Program-made: the position numbers and the translations under genes | Notes under the pieces: generated by a model | Told to the model about the DNA's origin: nothing | What the model saw: only the letters and a program-made list of their open reading frames with translations | The model's database searches: none | Shown here: positions 1-13,216 of the stretch, one piece after another | Layout of the letters: the number at the start of each line of letters is the position of its first letter | How positions within the stretch are numbered: position 1 is the stretch's first letter | Source: Saururus chinensis | Lineage: Eukaryota > Streptophyta > Magnoliopsida > Piperales > Saururaceae | Length of the DNA stretch: 64,000 nt | Assembly (NCBI GenBank): GCA_035235625.1 | Contig: CP141140.1 | Location: forward strand, 62,736,581 to 62,800,580 | Reading direction: 5' to 3'

Positions 1-733
1 AGTTTCCAGACATGAAACAACCACCGGGAACCGTACAATGAGATTCTTCACTTCTGGGTTTCCTTCACATAAGCTTTGAGTGTAAGTTAGCGCCATGAAC
101 CGGACCTGGGCAAGCTGCTATTCATCATTATTCTTCTTCTATAGGCTTGTTGGTCATGACTCGTGGCTTTTATTGCTAATAGTTACTTTTTTTTTGGGTG
201 TAACTACAGACATTTGCAGTGGAATGGAGTGCCCGCCATCGCCTCCGGGGTTGACGGGTGAGCTTACTGGTTCGGTGCCTTTTTTCTCCCGTGAGGAGTG
301 TTTTGTCTGTTGTTAGCATCTATTGTATTACTGGGTGATGATATGTCAACTATGTACCGCTTCGCGAGTTGTCAAAAAGAAACTATGTACCACTTTTTTT
401 TCTCTCTCTCTCTCACATGTGAACTTCTGGGGGGCTTGTCCTTTCAGAGCAGGGGAAAGCCATTTTCAGGCTCCTTGCAAGTTTATGACCTCTCTAAATT
501 TGATTGGATGCATATGATCTCTCTTTGTTTTAGAGGAGCCTGATGCTTGGCCAGATTTGAAATACAAAATTCATTGAACTGGCATTTCGTGAGCAGTACA
601 TATTCATCTATAATTATTATGACAAGGCTTGCTAAAGGGGTTCTGAGAATTTCAGGCTGATGAAGGTTTTCTCGTTGTAGCAGAAAATTTTGTGTAAATA
701 TTGAAAGTTGTCAATTCGTTTTTTGTTGATAAA
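1..733 (+). promoter_or_regulatory. 5' flank / probable 5' UTR of the WRKY gene
   Basis: I see no protein-coding exon here. The stretch is rich in T and C, with a TCTCTCTCTC tract near 403-413 that is typical of plant leaders. Several GT/AG pairs would allow a leader intron, but none can be fixed without transcript data. No TATA box is clear enough to call. Short open frames occur (for example 95-316) but resemble nothing I know. Confidence 0.45.
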
Positions 734-3190
734 ATGGAAGTGAGAGAACCAGAGAGGATCGTTATAGCCAAACCCGCCGCATCAAGGCCATCTTGCTCCA
801 GTTTCAAATCTTTCTCCGAGCTGCTTGCTGGTGCAATTCAATCTTCTCCTCCAACCACCGTTTCTGAAATAATTGTCCCCATCAAGCCCAAGACAGTCAG
901 AATCAGACCTTCCGTGGCTCAGACTTATGCTAGGCTAGCTTCATCTCAGGTCTACTTTCCATCCATTTCTAGTTCTCTGTCTATCATTTTGACGGTTTAT
1001 AAACGTTCTCACTTTTTCTGATGTGTAGCTCATCTCATTTCAGGGTGAAGAATCAGGATCTGCGGTTTCAAATGCATCTGATCGAGTTTTGAAAGCAGAG
1101 TCCGTTCCTACTGTCATATACAAACCTTTTGCAAAGCTTGTATCAAAAACCACTGCTACTCTACTCGCAAATTTAGTAAGAATCTCACGTTGGTCAAAAC
1201 TTTTTACATGTGAGGTATGACTATGAATTGCATTTCTTACAAACTAAACTTATTTTAACATCAGGGAGACATCAATACCAGCCATCAGCTTCCACTAGCT
1301 CAATCGTCATCCCAAATTCAAGATCCAGACAAAGAGAGACACCATGCCCAAGAACAGCCATCTTTCAACTTTCGTCAGAAATACAAACATCGAACAGAAA
1401 CAGATGAAACAACTGAACCCCCAAAATCAACATTTCACAACCGGGAAACAAATCAGAAATCTGCAATTCCCCCAAGCTGTGGGGATCGATCTTCCTACGA
1501 TGGATATAATTGGAGAAAATATGGGCAGAAACAAGTAAAGGGTAGCGAATACCCTCGGAGTTATTACAAGTGCACACATCCAAACTGCCTTGTGAAGAAG
1601 AAAGTCGAGAGATCACTTGATGGTCAGATAGCAGAGATTGTGTATAAAGGGGAACATGACCATCCAAAGCCTCAACCACCAAAGCGGCTCTCGTCAGGGG
1701 CACAAGGAGACGGATCAGACAAAGACAGTGGAACTTTGCATGGTCGTTCTGTTTCAGACATGAACAAAGGACCTGAACTTCGCCTAGATAGCCAAAATGA
1801 ATTTGGTTACTCTGTATTTACGAATTACTCGGGGAAAATATCATCGATGCGGAATTCTCTTGCCAGTGTTGGATTTAATAACGATGTTGAAAATCCTGAT
1901 AATTCTTGTGGCCTTAGTGTGGATTGTAAAGAAGGAAGCAGAGGAGTGGATGGTTTTGATGATGAACCAACATGTAAGCGAAGGTAGGAGCTGAACTTAT
2001 ATTGGTTGATTCCTTAGAAGGTGAATATTATCATGCAGTGCTATGAAATGAATTCCTTGTTCTGAATTTTTTGTTTGCTATTCTTTTGAAAGATGAATGT
2101 TAATTTTACATCTAAATTGACAGATTTATTGTCTCTTTTTTTTTAAAGATATATCGTTTACTTTGTGAGGTTTAAGTTGTTTAAGATAAGCATTAATAGA
2201 AGGATGATATAGAGAAACCGACAATGAATGTGTGCCCTTTAAAAAAATAATTACAACACTAAAAACAACATATCATGTCTTGTATTTTCCAAGAAAAAGT
2301 TCATTATTCATAGATTTGAGACTAGTTCTTCGTAACATCAAAGTTCTTCCAAGAGACTGTTCTTAAAAATGAGGCAGCATGATGGTTATAATTTATGAGA
2401 TTAATCACGTAGAGGTCTAATTAGATTTAGATCATAATGTTGTCACTGATATTGGTGATATGAATCAGGCTTCTAATTAGCATTGTAGACAATGCAGCAC
2501 CTTAAATTTATTTATGGGCGTAGAGTTCAATCTTTTTTCTTTACCATTCATTTTAAACATTTGGTGTGACCAATAAATTAAAGTATCTTCTCTTCCTTTT
2601 TCCCATGAATCCCATATTGGATGTCAACTATTTCGTGTATGGTTGTCCTTCATTGATTTTGTATCTTGTATACTGATTTCTTAGAAAGTGTGAAGAACAA
2701 TCCGTTGAAGTTGGACCCTTAGCAAATGAGCCTCGAATTGTGGTGCAAAATTCCACAGAGACTGAGATTTTTGAAGATGGCTTTCGGTGGAGAAAATATG
2801 GACAAAAGGTTGTTAAGGGAAATCCATATCCCAGGTTAGTGAATTTCTTAAGTTCTACCAGAAAAAAGATCTGATAATATTTCGCATTTTTCACGTAAAC
2901 AATATAACTGCTACGTATACTCTCACCTTCCGTGTCTGATTGCATCTTACTTGGCTAATGTCCCATAAGATAATGTAGTTCTGTTTTAATCCATTCAATG
3001 GAAGAAGATGGTATCATTGATGGTGTTCTGGTTTTGCAGAAGTTACTACAGATGCACAAATGTCAAGTGCAATGTCAGGAAGCATGTTGAGAGAGCATCA
3101 GATGATCCAAGAGCTTTCATCACCACCTATGAGGGGAAACACAACCACGAGATGCCAATCTCTAGAAGCCTGAATCCAGGAGCTTCATAG
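734..3190 (+). CDS. WRKY44: Group I WRKY transcription factor, WRKY44/TTG2-like (5 exons)
   Basis: Exons read from the sequence are 734-949, 1044-1175, 1265-1983, 2685-2834 and 3040-3190. All junctions are GT/AG and in phase, giving 455 residues and a TAG stop. Both WRKY domains are present. The first has [11 protein letters not shown] followed by a C-X4-C...H-X-H zinc finger ending GEHDHPKP (exon 3). The second has [11 protein letters not shown] and a finger ending GKHNHEMP. The second domain is split between its PYPR and SYYRC parts by the intron conserved in WRKY genes (2835-3039). Group I factors bind W-box DNA (TTGAC) in the nucleus, mainly through the second domain. The N-terminus ([20 protein letters not shown], then FSELLAGAI) resembles the WRKY44/TTG2 branch. 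In Arabidopsis that branch acts in trichome, seed-coat tannin and mucilage development. A basic CKRRKCEE stretch before domain 2 may serve nuclear import. The subgroup is inferred from memory of the family; the WRKY call itself is firm. Confidence 0.93.
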
Positions 3191-4769
3191 ACTGATTCAC
3201 CGGTTCCCAGCAAGTTCAAGTCATGATTGGACACAGAAATAATAAGGAAATTTCTGACCCAAAATTTGTGCTGAAAGTACACATCTCAAACTTTCAAATT
3301 CTTGACAGAAAAATTCGAACCTTTGAAATCTTGGTAGAAGAATTAGATTTTGGAATTTGATATAAAGTGTCATATATTCTTGCATAATATTTATTTTTGG
3401 TCATGTTAAATAAAGTTAATGAAAAATTCAGTTATTGCTGCTTTTGGTCATATTTTTTGGATTTTAAGCCCCAATGCATGTGTAACTACATGCAAACAAT
3501 CCGACGCTACTCAAAAAGTATGGCACACGTTACTCAGGGAGCATTTAAACCATAAGTAATGTGAACAGTCTCGTAGCGCCCGGCTCATGTAGGACCCCAG
3601 CCCCTTTAATGAGATTGCATGAGCCCAGGTAATTTTGGTCTTTGGATTTATATATGATAGCACATGTTACTCAACGGGCATTTAAACCCTAAGTAACATG
3701 AGGTGTTTTACATCGCCTGGGCTCATGTAGAACCCTGACCCCTTTTAAATTCTTTCACACACATATATATAATAAAAAAAATATGTCATTTTTACGTGTC
3801 ATCAGGACTATATTTAGCATATATAATAAGTCATTAAATCCCTAGTTTGCCCTAATAGAAAAGTTATGTTTAGTGAAGGTTTACAGTGAATATAGCTACA
3901 AAATTCAAAACTCATAAGTTGCTTCCCAAGCGATGCTACTTTTTACGTCTTCAGCCAACCAAAACAAAGAAGAAAAATAAATAAATAAAAACTATGGGTA
4001 ACAATGCTATCAACTTAAATTAAAAAAGTAAAGAATAAAATAATAATTATAAAGGAAGACAAAAAAAACCTCTTCAACCCTACTTAGCAAACATTAAATT
4101 TTATAATTAACTCTAAAATACTCAAGCATTGATTTTCATAGGTATTAAAAAATATTCATAAAAGTTCAAACCATTAAATTTCTATGTAACTGAACTTTTA
4201 AAATAATGTGTTAGTTAATTCATGTAAAATTTTGACAAAATAATTAGATAATTGGTCTCTTAAAGTAGCATGTTTTTCTACTTGCCAAAAGATGTTTACA
4301 AAACTAAAAGAACCAATTAAGAACTTCACAACCTGCCTAAGATAATGAGCGATTTAAATATTCACTTTAATACCTTGTGGTCTTTATATGTGATATTTTA
4401 GCTTACTCGCATTGTTACAATGATGACTTCACCCTATCTTGCAAAATGACATTATTTAAAAACTTTATTTTTTGTATGATCTCTATCACATTTTTTTTAT
4501 AGGCAGTCATTTTTGAAGTACCCAGTCTAATTCATTAGATACTTTCCATAATGAAAATAGTCAACTTATTTTTCTTCTTCTTTCCTAACCAAGTGAACAA
4601 AGAGGTCAAAGTTTATAAAATCTTCAAGAGCGGTGAAAAGAAAAAAAATCATGAAAAGATCATAAATAAGATCTTCAAAGAGTGATGGACTCAACTTCTA
4701 GGAGAAAATATTCTAAGAATAGTTTCAAACATTGTTCATTAACTTTAAAAACATTATCATTGTCTGAGT

Positions 4770-4770
<1 letters not shown>
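3191..4770. other. Intergenic, AT-rich; contains a diverged tandem duplication
   Basis: The 3' UTR and terminator of the WRKY gene should lie at its start (AT-rich from about 3240). Two diverged copies of a roughly 90-100 bp module sit at about 3518-3610 and 3657-3745. Both carry a ...GTTACTCA..GGCATTTAAACC core followed by GGCTCATGTAG and a GACC-CCTTTT tail. The remaining DNA is AT-rich and shows no gene. Confidence 0.5.
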
Positions 4771-4881
<111 letters not shown>

Positions 4882-5399
4882 CATGCAAGTTTCTGTAAGG
4901 TTGATTTTGATTTTCTAGATGTGGCTCTTGTCAATATTTATAGAAAATACGACCAAGATGATTGAAAGAGCATCATAAAAAAATAAGGGTTGGTAAAATT
5001 TGGGCTCATTTGGATGTGTGGGCCCCTTTCATCACACTATTCATTCTCACATTCAAATCAACAGTTAATATCACATTTTTTAACTTAGATTCATAGAGGT
5101 CATAAAAAAGAGTGTGACCAATTGGGATTTAAAGATCCACTTAAGTGGGTCAACCAAATTTGGTACCAGTCATGTGTAAGACCCATTCATTTAACCTCAT
5201 CAATTTTGAGTCATTGCTTTAGGGTTTTAAATTTGACTGGCATTGATGAGTAGGTCCCACTTATTGAAATTGCCCAAAACTTCACATGTACCCTCATGAT
5301 TTACTATCCATTCCCCTTAGTCCCATATCCACCTTTTATGGTAGTTCTACAAAAATGACCTTACAAGAATTAACCTTACATAAGCTTGCATACATTTAA

Positions 5400-5756
5400 T
5401 TAAATCTTTAATATTAGTGACATTTTACAAAAAATGCAGTATAGTTTTAGAGATGTTTTAAACTAAAAGTCGCTATAAAGTAAGATATTAGCTACGTTGA
5501 ATAAGCGTCACTAATATTATTTTTTACGACGAAAATAAAAATGTCACAAATACCTATTTGCGATGCAAACAAAAGCGTTGCTACTGACTCTTATTAGCTA
5601 CACTTTTTCATATATGTCGTAAATTACTAGTTGCGACGACACTATTTGTGACACTTATGGAGGCACTTTTTAAGTGTCACAAATAAGTATTAGCGATATT
5701 TCTAAGACTATTAGCAATGCCTAAAAACATCATTAATAGTCTTTTTTATTGTAGTG
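5400..5756. mobile_element. Remnant end of a CACTA-type element
   Basis: Repeated short motifs of the TTAGCGACGC type (TTGCGACGAC, TTAGCGATAT, GTCACAAAT) run toward a terminal ATTGTAGTG at 5748-5756. GTAGTG is the reverse complement of the CACTAC terminus. The same subterminal repeats fill the large CACTA element at 56173-61752. I find no opposite CACTAC end upstream, so this looks like one broken end. Confidence 0.6.
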
Positions 5757-8700
5757 CCTATCATATGACTTCATCAGTCCCAGTTTCATAACAAAAAAAG
5801 TTACTCCCATTGCATGGCCTATAACGCTCCAAATAATTACCTCAAGAGTATCATAAACTCATTGAATCCAAGGTCAACAATATAGGAATCAATGACATGA
5901 TTGATCCTTTCATCTCTGGTAGATAGGCAAGTTGAGTTGGAGAGGAGCTGTTAGATGTTATCCTCTTTGGCGATGGCATTGAGGCCGCAACCTGCAAAGG
6001 CGGCATCTACATGTGCCAATATGCCGGCCATGATGTCTCTATTGAGTGAGCTTCCACTCTGGATTTCCATGGAATTAGTTCGGGCTCTCCATCGTAACTC
6101 ATGTTCCAATTCTTTGATTTAAATTAGAGGTTCGGAGGAGAAGAAAGTTCAAATCAAAATAAAGAGGAGAACAACGGTTCAAACTTTAGAGCCTTCCAGG
6201 GAGGTGGTAACCGGTTGTTTCATTTATAAGCTTCATGAACTTCTTAGAGAAAATCAGAAACCTACATGGACAGGGAGGCAGAGCAAAGCCGCGGAGGGCA
6301 GGAGGTACATACTCACAAGAGGCATAAGCCGTTGGCAGAAACAGAAGAGTGGCATGAGGGCGAAGAGGGGAGCAATAGGAGAGCAAAACACTGAGGCATT
6401 AAAACAGTCTAATGGCCCACTCTCTTCTCATCATACTACAGTGGTTGAGGGTGAGTCCCAACAGCTATGAAAATATTGTGCTGGAACTGTGGGGGCTTGG
6501 GAACCCCTAAACTATTTGGGCTCTTCACAATATGGTGAAGGGAGAATATCCATGCTGATTTTCACCTCTGAAACACAGCTACGATCCTCATGAGTGGAGT
6601 GAATCCGATTGACTATTGCACCTTCTTGGTGAACAGGGTCGGTCTAGGTGGGGGCATTGCCCTTTTTTGGTGGAAAAAATTTGACCTTACTATCTGTAGC
6701 AGGTCCAATTGTAATGCCTCTGATTTTCCCTATGATTTCTTATAATTTTTTTCTACTATTTTTTTATTATTTTTTATAGAAAAATGCAACGCTTCGGCGT
6801 ATTTGGGCTCGGTATTTATACCTGTAGTCATGTATGGGGTGCAGTCGTAGGTCATGAGCCTGGACGTATGTTTACAACACAAAAATTGAGAGGGAATGGA
6901 AGTGTAGAAAAGGTTAAGGGAAAAAGAAAAAAATAAAATAAAATAAAATAAAATAAAGGAAAACGGGCTCGGGCTCAGCCAAGCCCAATCCAGACCCTTT
7001 TGGAAGACAACAGTGCGACCCCCCCCCTTCGTTCTGGCTAAGCAGGAGGAGTGCTGCTGGCAGGCCACCGGCCGACCACGGCCTAGCGATGGCCAGGCTG
7101 CCTCCTCAGCGCCACCCTAGCCCGATTTGATTCACCATGAGCTCCTCCCCTATTTTCCTCGTTCTCTCTCTGCTCTCTCTGATTTGTGTTGTGGCAGCAC
7201 CGGCGGTGGCCGGTGGGCTCTACCCGGCCTCTGTCCGGACAGCCACAAGCCAGAGACAGCAGGGCCGCTGCCTTGGCCAGCCCTCTCGGTCCTGGCCAGC
7301 TTCCTCCTCCTCCCCCTGTTAGTTCCCTCACCCTCTCTGTTTTGGTTGTTTTGTCGCCGCCGTGGGCTGGCATGGCTTGGCCGGCTGGCCATGGTCCCGC
7401 CTCGGGCAGGCGATGGCGGGAGGCTGTCCCTCCCAGCCCCAATGGCCTCTGTTCTGCCACCCCACTCATCCTTCCCCTCTCTGCTCTGTTTTTGCCGCCT
7501 CACTGTTTTGGTGAAATGGTGGTTGCCGACGGCAAGCCACTACCGACCGGATCTCCCTCCAACCTCGCCTTGGCCCAGTGAAGGCGATGGACCACCCCTC
7601 CTGGCCCTAGTTGGCCTCCCCGCGGCCCCATCCTCTCCTCCCATTTTCTCCCCTCTACCCTATCCGCTAGTGCTCTATTTTTGTGAAATCGTGGCCGCCG
7701 GCGATGAGCCACGACTGAGCAGACCTTCGTTCGGCTCCGCCACGGCCTGGTGATGCCAGTGGGCCACCCCCCCACACCTTGTTCAGACTCCGTCCCCTCC
7801 GCTTTGTTGGAACTCGATCCACATCCCTTGCTCGGGTGCTCTCACTCGGAAAAACCGAGCCTTTGCTCCTCATTGTGCTATATGTTCGGCATGTGGCCGT
7901 TGACTTTGGCCATCACCTCTGGCCTAAGATAGCTCATCATGGTCACTAGGGCCATGATGGAGCCGGCCAGTAATCCTTGCTCGTCCTTGTGCCCCTAGGG
8001 TTTTCCACTTGTTTTGGGCCATCGAGCATCGTTGGATGCCAAACACCCTTTGGACCACCTTATTGTGGCGGGTCTCAGCCTGAAGATGGCTGGCCGCCCT
8101 AGTGCAGCACCGCTCCTCTTCTTTCGGCATGGGCCAGGTTTTCCTCTGCTGATTATGTGTTTGACCGCTCTATTGAGAGCGTCACGTGTTGCCTTCTTAC
8201 CGTTCTACCCTCACCGAATGCCGATTAGCCTCTAGTCGGCCTACCTCGGCATGGCAACGGCAAAGGCCGTCTTTGTTGGTCACCACACTTGGGCATGACC
8301 CTACCGCCCTTCCGAGTCTTGGGCTGACACTGTCTAGCCCTTTGCTCTTCCCTATGGTCGCGTGTGCAAGTAGCCATGCATGCGGGATAGAGTTTTGGTG
8401 CTGCTTTGTCACCGCCCGATCGTCGGATGGCTCCACCATCATTTGGAGTGACATCGGAGTCCTCCACCACCTCTCCTCTATCCTCTAGTGTCGCCTCATG
8501 CCCTTCGCCCTTATGTGGGCCCTTGTAAATGCGAAATCGATGCTGTTGGGTGCTGTCCACGGCCGATTTTGACTTCTTGTGACCGGTTGTGTATTTTTCA
8601 ACCAGCGGTCAAATTTTAGTGTACACCTGGACCTTCGGTCGCACCTGCCACTCGTTGGCATGACCTTTCTCCCGGCCGCCCATAGTGTGCAGCCATGGAT

Positions 8701-10249
8701 CACGGATTTTTTTGCGTTGATCAGTGTCACCCCTGTTTGGCCGTGAGTAGTTATGGCGTTTCCTAAACCCTCGGGACAACAGCTCTCTTGGCTAGGAAAA
8801 GCTTTTGGCCACTAACTCTACCACTGACGCCGCCACCATCGTGTGCTCGCCATCAAACATCATGATTACGAGGTAGGGGAGCTTTGAACTCGTAATTTCA
8901 TGATAGCATGCTTGAATGAGTTGTAGCATGCTAGGAATTGCATGATGTGCATATAATCATGATTATATGGTATGTTTAGATACATATGACATGCATATGA
9001 GCTGTAAGTATGATTGATATGTATGAGTTGTACGTATGTTTTATGGATGTGGAATATGTATGTGCTAGTGATGGCTAGCAATTAGGTTAGTACGCTATGG
9101 ATGCGTATTATGGACATGCTAGTGGTGGCTAGCGATTTTAAGTAAGTTATGTATGTGAGCTGTGTGTGTGGGTTTGGACGTGTAAGCGAATGACGGAAGA
9201 CGGAGAAGGTAAGTTTGAGGAACGAGGATTTAAAATGGATCAGTTTGGTTTGGAGTATACGTCAGGGGTTCGGTAAGTAAGAGGACTTACGCTTGGAGCC
9301 TTATGAGTGTTTATTAGATAGTAAGAGCGTGCATAATTGTACAAGCATAACGTACAGATTATGAAGTGAAAAGTAAGAATAATAAGTGAGGTTTTAAGTA
9401 AGAGGGTGATAACGGGGATCTACTGTGAGGAAGATGTAAGTAAGTAAGATGTTTTAACCGTAAGGTGGATTTCAGAGGTTGTATGATTATGTAAGGATTT
9501 GATGTACGATGAGTTGATCATGGTATGGACGGGTTAAGTGTTGTCTGCTGCCCTGACGAATTAGGGTTCGGATCGGGCTCTGCTTCGATTTGGTCAGTTG
9601 AGGACTAAGTTTGTGTGGCATAATTGTATTACATAATATACTTAATTCAAACTTGAATTATGAGGAAACTAATAATAGCGTTGAATTTGAGACGTCAGGG
9701 TTCAACGGATTAAGTTCTGTGTTTGAGCTAGCCGATAATGAGTCGACTGAGCACTTCTTGTGTCTTGCCATGGTGGTTATCCTGTGGGATGTTGTCTATG
9801 TGCTATATGGAGCACCAGACGTTTGATGCTCTGTTGAGAGTGATGTATGCTTTGATTTGGTCTGTGTGCTATATTAAGCCCAGACGTCTGATGCTCTGTT
9901 AAGAGCACTGTAAGTTTCTGCCCTTCGTGGGCTTTGTATGTTTATGCCTATAGATGGCACTGTATATACTGCCCTAGAGTGGCACTGTATGTTTTTCGCC
10001 CTTAGTTGGCATTGTATGACCCTTGTTGGCATTGTATGGCCCCAGAGAGTGGGCATTTGTGCGCTCAGGTAAGTAGTATCATGGATATACTCTTACCTGT
10101 TTGATCATGTGCCCCATGAGCATAGGTGTGTATTGCCTTCGGAAAAGTCCATGGTATCTAGTTGCTCCCCGAAGGTCAAGGTGACGCCCTTATGGCATTC
10201 CCTTCCTTTCCGACGTTGGAGTTTGTTAATTCTAATGAGCTTCAGTTGT

Positions 10250-10640
10250 CGGTAGTATGTGTACGATAGTGAGAGTATGTTGTATGCTTCAGATTCTGAG
10301 TAAGTTGTACGTGTAAGATCCAGAGTAAGTGTAAGTGTAAGCTCCTAAGGAAGACGCAAGAATATATTTATGTGTAAGTGTATGATTGTACGGGTAAGGT
10401 CATACAAGTACGTATAAGTTGTGTGAGTATGAGTATGAGTATAATTGTAAGATGATGATTCTGAGTAAGAATGTAAATGTAAGTTTCTGAGTAAGACCGT
10501 AAGTGTACGATTCTGAGAACGATTGTAAGTATATGATTCTGATAAGGACTGTAAGTGTAAGATTATACAAGTATGGTCGTACGAGTATATGTAAGGTGTT
10601 GAGTATGCGTACGATGGTACAAGTAAGTTGTAAGACCCTG
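10250..10640. repeat. Short-period degenerate repeat inside the long LTR
   Basis: The motif GTAAG recurs many times, joined as AGATTCTGAGTAAG and TGTAAGTGTAAG, with imperfect spacing of roughly 20-40 bp. A related unit built on GGCACTGTATG occurs at about 9900-10040. Both belong to the LTR at 6710-13574 and code for nothing I recognise. Confidence 0.6.
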
Positions 10641-10952
10641 ATTAAGGGTGTTTGTGTAAGTTTGCTTCCATTGGTGTGTTATGCATTATTATATGCATAT
10701 TATGATTTTATTATGTTGACTGCTTCATGGTTAAGTTGCATGAATGCATGTATTTTATGAACTTACCGAGTTCAATGTTTAGGATTCCCCTACTGGGTAT
10801 TTTCCTACTGAGTATGAAAATACTCACCCTACTTTTTTAGCCCCATTGTTCAGGAGGTTTTTGCAGGTTGTGTTGGAGAGCTCCTGGAGATGGATGCTTG
10901 TTTCTGCAGTGGATCGTTTCCCCCTCGACTCAAGTATATTTGACTCAATGAG

Positions 10953-13216
10953 TGTGACAACCGCGAATTTTCGGTATGATTTCTTGCCTCTAAATAAAAC
11001 TATTTTATGAGTTTTAAATTATTTTAAATTATTTAGAGGTATATATTTGGAGAGTTTTTATTTCGTTATGATAGAGCTTGGTGAGACGAGCGTAACAAAC
11101 CTAAGAACACACGAAACGGAGGTCGGGAACGAAAGTTATGACCTCGGGAAGCGTGCCATATGGGCGGGACCCACTTTAAAAGTATGAGATAACCTACCCA
11201 TGTGTGATCTAGTTTCGAAGGGCTCATCGATACGAGTCCATCGGTACTAAGAACGTGTAATTCCGACTTCGGGATAGGAAGATATGCTATTTTAAAATTT
11301 TAAAAAAAAAATTAGTTTTGTCGCCACGTGGCAATGCGCGAGCTGCGCGTGCATGACGTGGCGATGCATCAGACACTGACATGTGTCAGGATACTCATGT
11401 CAGAAGCCTGACATGCATCAGTCATGCGTTAAATGCGTCTTTCGCGCGTGACACATGTCTGACACGCGTCAAACGCACGTCAAACGCGTTCCACTATATA
11501 AACCTCGTTCCTTCTCATTTGAAAATTCAGTCCGAAACTTATTTTCTTTGTTTCTCCCTCATTTTAAGTCCGTTTTCTTAAATTCAAAAAGCGTTCTTAC
11601 CTAAATTGAGCGTGCCAGACGTCATGGCGGGGTTATTTTCTTGGTTGGAAACCTCCAGAACCCCAGAAGTGGACATCCAATTTCGTGGTGTCTGGTTTAT
11701 CGATTTCGAACTCGCGCGAAAAGCGAGGTACGGGCTTTTATCCTTTCTTATGGCATGATTATAATATTTGGTTGTGTTTTTAACTTATTATTTATATGAC
11801 TCTCACATGTTATGCGCTAGAGATTATTTTCAAGATATGATTTATGGTTTCTGCACATATATCCGATCTGTTGAACGGTTAATCATTGAGATAGAATATG
11901 ATTTATATAGTGTATATTTATAATGTTATTATGTATATTCGAATAGTCGAATGATTTGCCGCTGGAAGCAGATATGTTTTATACTACATGCATTATGATT
12001 GCCTCATACATAATAGTTTGATCGAATATTTATTCGTGGATTTTGATATAAATCATACACGGTGAAGTGTGTGAGATAGAAACAAACTAGCTTCGCCACT
12101 GTTTTCATTGTGAATGAAAAGAGTAAGTTTAAATGACGGTTTTAGAGGACTCATCCTTTTTGAAAGGAGGATACTAAAGATTATTTTTGAAAAGACATAT
12201 AAGCATGGTGATCAAGTCACTGAAGCAGGACAAAGAAGGGGTAACTGTCTCATTGGAATGAGCGACCAACCTTGCGTTTGTAGTTGTTGATAGTGACGCT
12301 CCCATGTCTTGTAGAGGCGAAGCTAGGATTTTCAAAAGGATAAACATTGGGATAGAATGTTTTAAAAGAAAACAGCTCTTTGGAGTCTGGGAACTCTAGG
12401 ATATTTCAATTGAGTCTGGGACTCAAGATTATGAGTTTGGGACTCATGAGTGTTTTGGTGGTCCGGAGCTATTGTTGGGCGCCCCAATAGAGCTCCGTTG
12501 ACTAGATGAGAGCACAATTAATCCGGTTCGGAATCGGATGCATGGTACCTAATTTAGCCTGGTGAGCCCCTAACGAAGGGCAAGATCCCTGATTCGCCCC
12601 TAACAAAGGGCAACTATCAAGGCTATGCGCGCTAGGGTAGAGAGTATCATGGGAAGACTCTACTCTCTAGATCCCGGCGCCCCATGAGCATGGGTGGCTC
12701 TTCTATCCACAAGCACGAAATATTTTGAGATGATCTATGGAGAAGTAAGAGGTCGCTGCTTTGTACTCGCAGCAAGATTCTTATTAATATATATATATGT
12801 CTGGGACATTTGTAGCGAGCCGTGAGAGCTTGCAAACCTACTATATATATATATATGTGTGTGTGTGTTGTGAAATTGCCATGTGTTTATTTATGCCTGA
12901 TAGTATAAACTCCCCTACTGAGTATTTTAAAATACTCACCACCCCCTAGACTTTGCAGGATTCAACAAAGCTTAGTGTGTGGGTAGACGGGCCTACTCCG
13001 AAGTTTTATCGATTGATTTCAAGGATTTCAACCGCACCAAAATGAGTAAGAACTCATTATTTTTATCTTGTGTGTTTGTACATGGACTGTAGTTCCTGGG
13101 GATACTACTATTTTAATATCGCATATGGTGATCGGCTCCAGTCGCGGGCCCGGGTAAACTCCGATATCTTTATGAAAAGAAAATTTTATATGCTTTTAAA
13201 ATCCCAGGGCGCGACA
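10953..13216 (+). mobile_element. Solo LTR nested in the long solo LTR
   Basis: The ends TGTGACAACC and GGGCGCGACA are flanked by a perfect 5-bp duplication ATGAG (10948-10952 and 13217-13221). The 2264-bp unit contains no coding domain, so it is a solo LTR. A TATA box (ACTATATAAACC, near 11493-11504) marks a likely old LTR promoter, and a (TA)n/(TG)n tract lies near 12840-12868. Because it interrupts the LTR at 6710-13574, it arrived later than that element, which in turn came after the LINE. Confidence 0.9.

Noticed and set aside
7083-8560. Several open frames of 60-208 codons on both strands
   Set aside because: The region is GC-rich LTR DNA, where stop codons are rare. The frames overlap on both strands, resemble no protein, and lie inside a solo LTR with exact ends.
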